Source: a marine actinobacterium MedAcidi-G2B
GTDB taxonomy: Bacteria; Actinomycetota; Acidimicrobiia; Acidimicrobiales; MedAcidi-G1
DNA length: 64,000 nucleotides
Assembly (NCBI GenBank): GCA_000817115.1
Contig: JUEO01000003.1
Location: forward strand, 1 to 64,000
Direction: 5' to 3'
Shown here: positions 24,852 to 32,202 of the stretch, one piece after another
Numbering within the stretch: position 1 is the stretch's first letter
Layout: each line of letters starts with the position of its first letter
The notes under the pieces: model-generated
Told to the model about the DNA's origin: nothing
Database searches by the model: none
The model's input: the letters and a program-made list of their open reading frames with translations, nothing else
Translations under genes and position numbers: made by a program

Positions 24852-25781
24852 ATGATTAACTCCAATGCCGCTATTCTCATCACTGGTGCCACTAGTGGAT
24901 TGGGTAGAAAAAGTGCCCTTAACCTAGGTGCTGCTGGACGAACAGTAATTGTTCATGGAAGGAGACATGAAGCAGTTGACGATACCGTCCACCAGATCTC
25001 TAAAGCAGGTGGAACCGCTCTACCCTTCATTGCTGATTTCAATGACTTGCAGGAACTCAATAGTGCTCTTGAGAATTTCCCAAACTTGCCATTACATGGA
25101 ATGATGGCCAATGCCGGTGTCATATCTAGACAACCAAAAACCTTAGGGCAAAGCGCTCAAGGGTACGACATGACTTTTGCCGTTAATGTTCTGGCGCATC
25201 AATTAATTTTTATGAAGCTCGCTGACAAAATTCTTGAAAATGGACGAATCGTAGTCGTTACCAGCGGAGTTCATGACCCCAGAAATCAACTATCTCGTTT
25301 CGCTCGAGTGCCCGGACCGCAATGGGTTGACATTGAGCAGTTAGCCCATGCAGATAAAACTCCCCCTGAATCAGGTTTATCTAATGGATTCTTAAGATAC
25401 TCAACATCAAAATTGTTGAATATCTTTCAAGCACGAATCTTGCAGGAACAACTCTCTCATCTTGATGTATTTGCTCTTAATCCTGGTTTTATGGCAGATA
25501 CAAATCTTGTCCATGAAGTGCCTCTTTTCTTCAGGCCTCTGCTTAAAACTCTTGGCCAAATCGTCACTCCATTCGTAAAGAATATGCGGCTATCTTCCAC
25601 CACCGCAGAAGATGTACGTTCTCTGTTTGAGGACTCTAAATGGAAAAATAAAGGCTTTGCATACATAGATAGAGGAGAAATTGAATCTCCTTCTTCCACT
25701 GCTCTTCGTGACGACTTAGCTGCAGAGCTATGGGCAAGCACCTCTGAGATTGTGAAAATTCAACTTGTCTCTAATAAATAA
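24852..25781 (+). CDS. Short-chain dehydrogenase/reductase
   Basis: A 309-residue NAD(P)-dependent oxidoreductase resembling the retinol-dehydrogenase-like extended SDRs. The cofactor motif is TGATSGLGRKSAL, followed by NAGV (MMANAGVISR). The active-site Ser is in VVTSGVHDP and the Tyr-x3-Lys in RYSTSKLLN. Substrate is unknown. It stands alone: a terminator precedes it and the convergent cupredoxin gene follows after 12 bp. Confidence 0.9.
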   Translation: MINSNAAILITGATSGLGRKSALNLGAAGRTVIVHGRRHEAVDDTVHQISKAGGTALPFIADFNDLQELNSALENFPNLPLHGMMANAGVISRQPKTLGQSAQGYDMTFAVNVLAHQLIFMKLADKILENGRIVVVTSGVHDPRNQLSRFARVPGPQWVDIEQLAHADKTPPESGLSNGFLRYSTSKLLNIFQARILQEQLSHLDVFALNPGFMADTNLVHEVPLFFRPLLKTLGQIVTPFVKNMRLSSTTAEDVRSLFEDSKWKNKGFAYIDRGEIESPSSTALRDDLAAELWASTSEIVKIQLVSNK

Positions 25782-25793
25782 GGTGCTTGAGAT

Positions 25794-26180
25794 TTATTCA
25801 ACTAAAAGTTGAGCTTCCATTCCTGATTCACGATGACCAGCAACGTCGCAATAAAGAATGTACCTACCTGGTTCTAATGAAATAGAGCCTGTTGAAGTCT
25901 CACCATTTTCTACTTCTAGAACCATTTCATCTTCATATCCCTCAACTAAGAGATTATGAAATTGGAACCCGTCTAAAATATATTCTATTTCTATTACACC
26001 GGCAGCTGCCGTGTAACGATCCTTGTCAAAGTCTTGAGTGTCGTCTGCTACCACTCTCAAAACTCCATCTGTTGGCTCTGATGTTGACGGTTGCGTTGTA
26101 GTGCCACCGCCACAGCTGCTAAATATGAGAGCTGCTGTTGACACCAGTAAAAAAATTTGAAGTTTTATTTTTTTGCTCAT
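25794..26180 (-). CDS. Cupredoxin-like lipoprotein
   Basis: The track start at 26276 is too far upstream; the ATG at 26180 (MSKKIKLQIFLLVSTAALIF) gives a 128-residue protein with a lipoprotein signal peptide ending FSSC. After a Thr/Ser/Pro-rich linker comes a plastocyanin-like beta domain. Candidate type 1 copper ligands are His in FQFHNLLVEG, Cys and His in ILYCDVAGH, and Met in ESGMEAQ, so the protein is probably an extracellular electron carrier or copper binder. Its 5' end faces the divergent lipid kinase gene across a 97-bp region with repeats. Confidence 0.85.
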   Translation of the reverse strand: MSKKIKLQIFLLVSTAALIFSSCGGGTTTQPSTSEPTDGVLRVVADDTQDFDKDRYTAAAGVIEIEYILDGFQFHNLLVEGYEDEMVLEVENGETSTGSISLEPGRYILYCDVAGHRESGMEAQLLVE

Positions 26181-26199
26181 GGCTTGAAGGATATCCATG

Positions 26200-26272
26200 G
26201 GTAATGATAGAGAGATGACCATATCGGTATCATCGACATGGTCATGGGTCATAGTTGTAGGCAATGATAGAG
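26200..26272. repeat. Direct and inverted repeats between divergent genes
   Basis: The 97-bp gap between the cupredoxin and lipid-kinase genes holds a 13-bp direct repeat with one mismatch (GGTAATGATAGAG at 26200 and GGCAATGATAGAG at 26260). Between the two copies lies an 8-bp inverted repeat (ATGACCAT at 26215 and ATGGTCAT at 26238). These could be regulator sites for the divergent pair. Confidence 0.45.
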
Positions 26273-26277
26273 GCATT

Positions 26278-27141
26278 ATGAAAGTTGCTCTTCTCTTAAA
26301 TAATTTTGCTAAAGCTGGACGGGCTAATGACTATTTAGAACAGGTACTAAACCGTTTAAAATTTCATGGCCAGTCTCCTGATATCCTCTCACCCAATTCG
26401 GCTGATCAAGTAAAGAAAGAAGTTTCTCAATCATCAGCAGATCGAATAATCGTTGCAGGAGGAGATGGTTCACTCCACTACGCCGCCAACGCTCTTGCAA
26501 ACACTGACCGCACTTTGGGTCTTATCCCTTTAGGAACCGGAAATGATGCGGCGAGAGCACTTGGGATTTCTGACGGTGACTTGGCCAACTACGTAGATAG
26601 GACTCTGGAAGATCCTTCACCTATCGATTTGGTCAAGAGCGGCTCTCGCTATTTTGTTACGAGTTGCATCATGGGATTTCCATCAAAAGTAAACCAGCGT
26701 TCAAACGCCATGCAATTTCCTAAAGGTCAATCTCGTTACACTGTGGCGACTTTAGCTGAACTCAAGTCCTTAGAGTCCGAGCGATACTGGTTAGAACTTG
26801 ATGAAGGAAACTTTGAAATAGAAGCAACAGCTGTAGTAGTCGCAAATACTTCTTTTTTTGGCGGTGGGATGAAAATATGTCCAGAGGCCGATCCTTGTGA
26901 CGGGATACTGGACATCTGCGTATTAGGGGATGTGAGCCGAATGAAGTTACTTCATTCATTTACAAAGATTCGAAATGGGTCTCATGTTCACGAATCAGAA
27001 GTTTTTCTTTATCGATCTCGATCAATCGGTATCAGAGCAGATGGTCGAGCAAGAGCGGACGGTGAACCCTATGCAGATCTTCCGCTCACAATGAAAGTTC
27101 AGCCCAATGCTCTTCTAGTTGCAGGCGTACGACTAGCCTGA
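26278..27141 (+). CDS. Diacylglycerol/lipid kinase family protein (YegS/DgkB-like)
   Basis: A 287-residue kinase that would phosphorylate a diacylglycerol-type lipid with ATP. The nucleotide-binding signature is VAGGDGSLHYAANAL, followed by LGLIPLGTGNDAARALG. The C-terminal domain has GGGMKICPEADPCDGILDICVLGD and IRADGRARADGEPY. The track start at 26197 reads through the repeat region; ATG 26278 (MKVALLLNNFAKAGRAN) starts at the conserved beta strand. Four bases separate its stop from the SelW-type selenoprotein ATG, so the two are likely co-transcribed. Confidence 0.9.
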   Translation: MKVALLLNNFAKAGRANDYLEQVLNRLKFHGQSPDILSPNSADQVKKEVSQSSADRIIVAGGDGSLHYAANALANTDRTLGLIPLGTGNDAARALGISDGDLANYVDRTLEDPSPIDLVKSGSRYFVTSCIMGFPSKVNQRSNAMQFPKGQSRYTVATLAELKSLESERYWLELDEGNFEIEATAVVVANTSFFGGGMKICPEADPCDGILDICVLGDVSRMKLLHSFTKIRNGSHVHESEVFLYRSRSIGIRADGRARADGEPYADLPLTMKVQPNALLVAGVRLA

Positions 27142-27145
27142 CCCT

Positions 27146-27415
27146 ATGAGCGACTACCAAATTAAAATTACCTATTGCGTCCCTTGAGATTATTCGCAGC
27201 ACGCCGTGAGCGCTGCTAACGATCTTCTCTCCAACTATCAACATGTCATCAAAGACCTTTCCTTACTTACAGGAGACAAAGGGATATTTGATGTCGAAGT
27301 AAATGGAACCAAGATTTATTCGAAACATGAAACAGGGAGACACGCCGAACCTGGTGAGGTTTTAGAGATTTTCACTGAACTTGTTGGACCAGAAATTTCA
27401 ATTTACGGAACTTAG
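27146..27415 (+). CDS. SelW/Rdx-family selenoprotein (in-frame TGA = selenocysteine)
   Basis: The track gives only 27206-27415 from a GTG. In the same frame the coding extends upstream to ATG 27146, crossing one TGA at 27185-27187. The resulting N-terminus is MSDYQIKITYCVP-U-DYSQ, the C-x2-U motif after a first beta strand that defines SelW/Rdx thioredoxin-like proteins. The full length of 89 residues is normal. The rest fits the fold: a helix (AANDLLSNYQHVIKDL), GIFDVEVNGTKIYSK, and RHAEPGEVLEIF. Such proteins are thought to be thiol oxidoreductases that may interact with glutathione or other thiols. Neighbours (rubrerythrin, Fe-S oxidoreductase) support an oxidative-stress context. Confidence 0.9.
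27196..27216 (+). promoter_or_regulatory. Candidate bacterial SECIS hairpin of the SelW gene
   Basis: GCAGC (27196-27200) pairs with GCTGC (27212-27216). Inside it GC (27203-27204) can pair with GC (27210-27211), leaving a CGTGA loop whose second base is G. The loop begins about 18 nt after the TGA, inside the usual range for bacterial SECIS elements. Confidence 0.5.
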
Positions 27416-27511
27416 TTCAATAGCACCTCTTAGCTTTAAAGCGGGTAAGATTGAAGAGGTTAAGGTTTTCTCTTAGTTGGGAAAAGTTGGGAAAATTGTT
27501 GAGGAGAAATT

Positions 27512-27928
27512 ATGAATCTTGCCGATAGTGAAACTCTTGAGAATCTTAAGGCAGCCTTTGCTGGCGAATCTCAAGCTAATCGTCGTTACCTCTATTTCGC
27601 GAAAGTTGCAGATGTAGAGGGGTATCCAGATATTGCGGGAAATTTCCGTGACACCGCTGAAGGTGAAACTGGTCATGCGCACGGCCATCTTGATTACATC
27701 AAAGCGGTTGGCGACCCTGCTACTGGGCTTCCAATCGGTGACACCATGGAAAATCTTGCTGCAGCAGTAGCTGGAGAAACTCATGAGTACACCGAAATGT
27801 ATCCAGGTATGGCAAGTAAAGCTCGAGACGAAGGTTTTGGAGAAATTGCAGATTGGTTTGAAACTCTTGCTAAAGCTGAGAAAGCTCATGCAGGACGCTT
27901 CCAGTCTTTACTTGACCAAGTCAACTAA
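27512..27928 (+). CDS. Rubrerythrin-type diiron protein without rubredoxin domain
   Basis: A 138-residue ferritin-like four-helix protein. Metal-binding pairs are seen as [46 protein letters not shown] and [13 protein letters not shown], i.e. the E-x-x-H/E-x-x-Y pattern of the rubrerythrin erythrin domain. The C-terminal rubredoxin iron centre of classical rubrerythrin is missing. It probably scavenges peroxide with electrons from a partner. A good AGGAG precedes the ATG. It lies between the SelW-type gene and the Fe-S oxidoreductase/DUF3501 pair, a common grouping for the latter three. Confidence 0.93.
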   Translation: MNLADSETLENLKAAFAGESQANRRYLYFAKVADVEGYPDIAGNFRDTAEGETGHAHGHLDYIKAVGDPATGLPIGDTMENLAAAVAGETHEYTEMYPGMASKARDEGFGEIADWFETLAKAEKAHAGRFQSLLDQVN

Positions 27929-27999
27929 TAGTTCTCCATATCTCTTTCTATGACTGGGTTAGCCACTCCTAGTGCACTACTCGTCGCGTCTATAGACCT

Positions 28000-29346
28000 A
28001 TGACTGAAAATATTTCTTACCATCCGACTTCGGGACTCACTTATGATCCTGAAGATGATCTGTACTGGGATGCTTCAGCTCTGCACGCTGAAATTGAAAG
28101 AACATTCGAAATTTGCCACGGCTGTCGAATGTGCTTCAAATACTGCGATAGTTTCCCTTCCCTTTTTTCCTTCATTGACGACCGCCACGATGGGGACGTC
28201 CGGAAAATTAGCGATGTAGAAACCGCACAAGTAATGGACGAGTGCTTCCAATGTAAACTTTGTGAAGTGCAGTGTCCTTACACAGTCCGCGAGAGCCATG
28301 AATTTCAGCTTGATTTTCCAAAACTCGTACACCGCTACAAAGCGCAGAGACATAGAGCCCAAGGTTCTAGTTTGAGAGATCGACTTCTGGGAGATCCAGA
28401 TCGTATAGCACGGTTCTCACGACTTTCCAGCGGATTAGTTAACTCCCTGAATTCTCGTAGCCAAATTCATCGTCTTTTTTTAGACAAGATTCTTGGTATT
28501 CACCCTAAGAAAGATCTTCCAAAATTTTCTAGAAAAACATTCACTCAATGGGCTCAGAAACGCGGACTGATTCGATCAGCTGAAGAAGGAGAAGTAGTAA
28601 TTTTCCCTACTTGTTACGTAGAACATAATGAACCAGAAGTAGGACACGACACGATTTCTGTACTTGAAAAGAATGGGATTGATGTTACGTGCGATAAAGG
28701 ACTTGAGTGTTGTGGCATGCCGGCTTGGGAGTCAGGAGATTTAGAAACTTTCAGAGAAAAAGCTCGAAATAACTTGAATCGACTTCTACCACACGTCCAA
28801 GCAGGAAAAAAAGTTGTTGCTATTAATCCAACTTGTTCAATGATGTTGCGGCAAGAGTACCCAGAACTCGTAGCTACTTCTGACCGAGAAGATGCAGAAG
28901 CTCTCGCTCAAGCAGTAACAGACCCGGGTGAATTTTTATGGTCAATACGATCGGAAGATCGATTCAATACTGACTTTAAGTCCACCCCAGAAACCGTAAA
29001 TTATCACACTCCTTGTCATCTCCGATCTCAGGCTGTCGGTTTCAAGGGTAGAGATCTTCTTCGTAAAATTCCTGGCGTAAAGCCAATCACCACAATGGAA
29101 TGTTGTGGTCACGATGGAACGTTTGCTATGAAATCAGAAGGATTTGAGGTCTCAGTCCGCGTGGGTCAGAAGGCATTTGATGGGATGTCTTCCCAGGAAG
29201 CATCCATTTGGGCTACAGACTGTCCGTTAGCAGCTCTTCAATTTGCTCAACATGCTGATAAACGACCACTTCACCCAATGACTATTTTGGCAAGAGCTTA
29301 TGAGCCTGATGGATTTCCTACCCCAATAGAAAACGTAAAGGATTAA
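28000..29346 (+). CDS. GlpC/HdrD-like Fe-S oxidoreductase
   Basis: A 448-residue protein with two ferredoxin-type [4Fe-4S] motifs near the N-terminus (CHGCRMCFKYCDSFP and CFQCKLCEVQCPY) and two CCG domains (CYVEHNEPEV...LECCGMPAWESGD and TPCHLRSQAVG...MECCGHDGTFA). This is the architecture of GlpC, the anaerobic glycerol-3-phosphate dehydrogenase electron subunit, and of heterodisulfide-reductase subunit D. With no flavoprotein partner adjacent, the likely role is passing electrons to rubrerythrin. The DUF3501 gene follows after two bases. Confidence 0.9.
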   Translation: MTENISYHPTSGLTYDPEDDLYWDASALHAEIERTFEICHGCRMCFKYCDSFPSLFSFIDDRHDGDVRKISDVETAQVMDECFQCKLCEVQCPYTVRESHEFQLDFPKLVHRYKAQRHRAQGSSLRDRLLGDPDRIARFSRLSSGLVNSLNSRSQIHRLFLDKILGIHPKKDLPKFSRKTFTQWAQKRGLIRSAEEGEVVIFPTCYVEHNEPEVGHDTISVLEKNGIDVTCDKGLECCGMPAWESGDLETFREKARNNLNRLLPHVQAGKKVVAINPTCSMMLRQEYPELVATSDREDAEALAQAVTDPGEFLWSIRSEDRFNTDFKSTPETVNYHTPCHLRSQAVGFKGRDLLRKIPGVKPITTMECCGHDGTFAMKSEGFEVSVRVGQKAFDGMSSQEASIWATDCPLAALQFAQHADKRPLHPMTILARAYEPDGFPTPIENVKD

Positions 29347-29348
29347 AT

Positions 29349-29924
29349 ATGAATTCTGCTCCTCACCACGTTAAAAGAGAAGAAATAATCGATTACCAGA
29401 CCTATTCAGAAATACGTGACGAAATACGTGACGAGATAATGAAGATAAAAACTTCTAGACGTATACATCTTGGCCAGTATCTAACTTTTCTTTTTGAAAA
29501 CCATGAGACCATCAAGTATCAAATTCAAGAAATAACTCGAGCTGAACGTACCGTTCGTGAATCTTCTATCCAAGAAGAGATTGCTGTTTATAACAGCCTT
29601 CTTGGGAACAAAGGACAACTCGGATGTGCTTTGCTCATAGAGATACCTGAAGAAAAAGATAGAAGACCGCTACTAACTGCTTGGTTAGGGCTTCAAGAGC
29701 ATTTCTACCTAGTGTTAGCAGATGGTTCTCGAGTTTATGCAGAATACGACTCTTCTCAAGTCGGCGAAGACCGTCTTTCTGCTGTCCAGTACCTGACCTT
29801 TTCTCTTGATTCTCCTCCTGTTGGCCTAGGTTGTGATTTTGAAAATCTGAACGAAGAGATAGATCTATCTAAAGAACAAATGGAAGCTCTCGCTGAGGAT
29901 CTTTCTGCCACGCAGGTTGCATGA
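29349..29924 (+). CDS. DUF3501-family protein
   Basis: A 191-residue soluble protein whose start (KREEIIDYQTYSEIRDEIR) and RRIHLGQYLTFLFENHETIKYQIQEITRAER match DUF3501, a family usually encoded just after rubrerythrin and a GlpC-like Fe-S oxidoreductase. Its function is unknown. A 12-bp perfect tandem repeat (GAAATACGTGAC twice) near the 5' end encodes EIRDEIRD and could be a recent slippage event. The stop TGA marks the left edge of a GC-rich patch; the upstream coding sequence has ordinary low-GC composition, so the last few residues (ATQVA) may have been altered by whatever created that patch. Confidence 0.87.
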   Translation: MNSAPHHVKREEIIDYQTYSEIRDEIRDEIMKIKTSRRIHLGQYLTFLFENHETIKYQIQEITRAERTVRESSIQEEIAVYNSLLGNKGQLGCALLIEIPEEKDRRPLLTAWLGLQEHFYLVLADGSRVYAEYDSSQVGEDRLSAVQYLTFSLDSPPVGLGCDFENLNEEIDLSKEQMEALAEDLSATQVA

Positions 29925-30075
29925 GTAGAGCGTCACTGCTGCAGGCCGGACTCGACCTCCGTCTCGGATCGTTCGACCGCATCGACGGTTTCTGGCACTG
30001 ACGCGGTATGTCCTGCACGTTGAGACGACCGCCAGCACCGTCGAACTCATCGGTGTGTAGCCAGTGGGTTCTTTT
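29925..30075. other. GC-rich anomalous patch, unidentified
   Basis: By hand count 75 of 120 bases in 29941-30060 are G or C, against the low 40s around it. The change is sharp at both ends: DUF3501 stops at 29924 and AT-rich sequence resumes at about 30070. All three minus frames and one plus frame are partly open, as expected for GC-rich DNA. A short plus frame from ATG 29921 reads QAGLDLRLGSFDRIDGFWH with GC-ending codons, like the tail of a gene from a GC-rich genome. I cannot identify it as protein, RNA or mobile element. Confidence 0.5.
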
Positions 30076-30111
30076 ATTTTTCAGACCTGACAATTAAACA
30101 AGTCTTTACGC

Positions 30112-30594
30112 TCAAGGTCGGGGTGCTGCTAGTCCTTCTACTATCTCTGTATTTGGAAGTTTTAAAAGACCTTCTGGTGGTAGATATATTTTTCGGTCTC
30201 GCGATCCTCCACCGACAATAATTTTTTCGCATTCTAAAACGCGGCTATCTACCCACAGAGGAAGGTCACTAGGCAGACCAAAGGGAGTTATTCCACCTAA
30301 AGTTTGTGAAGTGACCTCAATTGCCTCTTCGGGGGAAGCAAACGAAACTTTTCTTACTTCTAATTTTTTCTTTACTGTCTTATTTACATCAATTCGTGTT
30401 GACGCAAGCGCTAAACAAACGGCATATTTTTTTGGTTCGTTCTTTCCGGCAACCAAAATCGCATTAGCTGACTCTTCTATTCGATAGCCATAGTGCTCGC
30501 AAAAACTTACGGTGTCAGCTAGATCAGGATCGCACTCAATTATTTCGTGTTCTACTCTTGTAGTAATTAGTGATTCAAGAACAGGGTCTGACAT
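30112..30594 (-). CDS. YbaK/EbsC-type aminoacyl-tRNA deacylase domain protein
   Basis: A 160-residue stand-alone editing-domain protein. The family pattern is visible in NAILVAGKNEPKKYAVCLALASTRIDVNKTVKKKL (with the conserved Lys), EEAIEVTSQTLGGITPFGLP and the closing KIIVGGGSRDRKIYL. Such proteins hydrolyse mischarged aminoacyl-tRNAs in trans; which amino acid is not clear. Its start is 8 nt after the LLM oxidoreductase stop on the same strand. Confidence 0.85.
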   Translation of the reverse strand: MSDPVLESLITTRVEHEIIECDPDLADTVSFCEHYGYRIEESANAILVAGKNEPKKYAVCLALASTRIDVNKTVKKKLEVRKVSFASPEEAIEVTSQTLGGITPFGLPSDLPLWVDSRVLECEKIIVGGGSRDRKIYLPPEGLLKLPNTEIVEGLAAPRP

Positions 30595-30602
30595 TATTTA
30601 AC

Positions 30603-31448
30603 TTAGAAATTTTCTTTTAATTCTGTCAGTGAATCTAAAATGCTCATCACTGGTTCAGTTCCCTCTGGCGGCAAGCCGAAAACAACTCGGTCAATACCTG
30701 CGTTCTTTAATTCCTCTAATTGACTCGGATTAGTTGGTGCACCATAAATTGATATTTCTATCTCTTTTGGGTCACGGCCTGCTGTTTCGCAAGCAATGTT
30801 TCTTTCCTCTACCCATCTTTTTGGATTGAACTCTCCTCTTCCGGCTATGGGAATCCATCCATTTCCATAGCGGACAGCACGGTTAAGTCCACCTGGAAAT
30901 ATGCCCCCTACATGTATGGGTGGATGAGGTTTTTGCACCGGTTTCGGATTGGAGATAATGGGGTCAAAGTTGACTTGAGTTCCATGATATTCCGCTTCTT
31001 CGTTCGCCCATATTGATTTCATTGCCTCAATCCGTTCACGCATTAACCCGAATCTTCGAGTTGGATCTGTTCCGTGGTTTTCCATTTCTTCGAGGCTCCA
31101 GCCAGCTCCAATTCCAAAAAGAAATCTTCCCTCAGAAAGAACATCTAAACTGGCTACTTCTTTTGCTGTCTGAATCGGGTCGCGCTGTATAACTAAAGCT
31201 ATGCCAGTTGCTACTTTCAATTTTTTTGTTACCGCTGCTACTGCTGAAAGAACTACAAAAGGATCCATAGCGTCGTAATACATTTGAGGAAGAACATCAC
31301 CTCCAGGCCATGGCGCAGTGCGGTCTCTAGGTATATGGCTGTGTTCCGCCACCCAAAGCGACTCGAATCCACGTTCTTCTAGTGCTGACCCGAGAACTGT
31401 GAGAGAAATGCTGTACTCGCAAGGAAAAATATTTACACCAAAATCCAT
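30603..31448 (-). CDS. LLM-class (probably F420-dependent) oxidoreductase
   Basis: A 281-residue luciferase-like monooxygenase-fold protein. Typical pieces are ERGFESLWVAEHSHIP, KLKVATGIALVIQRDPIQTAKEVASLDVLSEGRFLFGIGAGW and PHPPIHVGGIFPGGLNRAVRYGNGWIP. The DVLSEGRFLFGIGAGW segment and absence of an FMN-reductase partner point to the F420-using actinobacterial branch, which is an inference from family knowledge. Substrate unknown. It is divergent from the TetR gene at 31555. Confidence 0.88.
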   Translation of the reverse strand: MDFGVNIFPCEYSISLTVLGSALEERGFESLWVAEHSHIPRDRTAPWPGGDVLPQMYYDAMDPFVVLSAVAAVTKKLKVATGIALVIQRDPIQTAKEVASLDVLSEGRFLFGIGAGWSLEEMENHGTDPTRRFGLMRERIEAMKSIWANEEAEYHGTQVNFDPIISNPKPVQKPHPPIHVGGIFPGGLNRAVRYGNGWIPIAGRGEFNPKRWVEERNIACETAGRDPKEIEISIYGAPTNPSQLEELKNAGIDRVVFGLPPEGTEPVMSILDSLTELKENF

Positions 31449-31519
31449 TAAAACTCCTCAAAACCATTTAAGTCTTTACTTGTTATATATCACCTTTAGT
31501 GTTTTCACCTAATCTTGCC

Positions 31520-31550
31520 TTGTATTCGCGGATAATGACCGTTATTATCC
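31520..31550 (+). promoter_or_regulatory. Leaderless promoter with overlapping palindrome upstream of the TetR gene
   Basis: TTGTAT (31520-31525) and TATTAT (31543-31548) are spaced by 17 bp like -35 and -10 boxes. The -10 box ends 6 nt before the ATG at 31555 and there is no Shine-Dalgarno sequence, so the mRNA may be leaderless. GGATAAT (31530) and ATTATCC (31544) form a 7-bp inverted repeat with a 7-nt spacer that covers the -10 box, a fit for an auto-repressing TetR operator. Confidence 0.55.
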
Positions 31551-31554
31551 TTAC

Positions 31555-32202
31555 ATGTCCTTAGATACCGCTATTGAAACCACAACAAGTGATCTAACAA
31601 ATAGCGAACTATCTGAACGCCTTCTCGCTGCAGCTGCTGATCTCTTCGCAGAAAAAGGCTACGAACAAGCAGGAGTTGCTGAAATAGCTCGCCGAGCCGG
31701 TGTCACCACAGGAGCTATCTACAGTCGATACACCGGAAAAGCAGACCTCCTTCAGGATGCGGTCAAGAATCACGCCCCCACCGAAATCACTCGACTACTT
31801 AGAGCTGAAGATAATGATCAGTCGCCAAAAGACATTTTGGCCGATATGGGTGAGCACCTTTTAGATGACCTTCATGAAAGCACTGGGATTTTCATAGAAG
31901 CTCTTGTTGCTGCAAGACGCGACCCTGATTTAGCAATCGTTCTGCACCAACTCGCCACACAAGAAGGCGAACAAGTTGAAAAAATTCTTGAAGCCGCAAA
32001 AGCATTCGGAAGTATCGACCAAGACTTAGATAATCTCGCTCTTGTCCGCCTTGCCCATGCCATCGGTTACGGCATGAACGTGACTCGGCTACTCGGATTA
32101 GAACTTCCCACTAACGACTCCTGGACCGATGTGATTAACCGAGTAATAAATAGTTTTGCCCCAACCAATGAAAACAATTCTGAAATAAATGGAGAAAAAT
32201 AA
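31555..32202 (+). CDS. TetR/AcrR-family transcriptional regulator
   Basis: A 215-residue repressor-type protein. Residues about 18-65 form the TetR helix-turn-helix (ADLFAEKGYEQAGVAEIARRAGVTTGAIYSRYTGKADLL). The remaining helical domain would bind a ligand, perhaps an acyl-CoA or another hydrophobic compound. The stop TAA overlaps the ATG of the ferritin-like gene by one base (TAATG), with GGAGAAA shortly before it, so the two are translationally coupled. A palindrome covers its own promoter, suggesting autoregulation. Confidence 0.93.
   Translation: MSLDTAIETTTSDLTNSELSERLLAAAADLFAEKGYEQAGVAEIARRAGVTTGAIYSRYTGKADLLQDAVKNHAPTEITRLLRAEDNDQSPKDILADMGEHLLDDLHESTGIFIEALVAARRDPDLAIVLHQLATQEGEQVEKILEAAKAFGSIDQDLDNLALVRLAHAIGYGMNVTRLLGLELPTNDSWTDVINRVINSFAPTNENNSEINGEK

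Noticed and set aside
26197-26277. Extended lipid-kinase start at 26197
   Set aside because: The added residues come from the repeat-rich promoter region; ATG 26278 matches the first beta strand of the family.
27206-27415. A 69-residue protein from GTG 27206
   Set aside because: It would lack the first beta strand and C-x2-U motif that define the SelW fold; the frame extends to ATG 27146 across a TGA read as Sec.
29869-30093. Minus-strand ORF of 74 residues in the GC-rich patch
   Set aside because: GC-rich DNA is open in several frames by chance; no start signal or family match, and half of it is the antisense of DUF3501.
29921-30097. A third possible Sec gene reading through TGA at 29999 from ATG 29921
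   Set aside because: The frame lies in the GC-rich patch, no Sec family resembles it and the sequence after the TGA looks random; a foreign or chimeric fragment is more likely.
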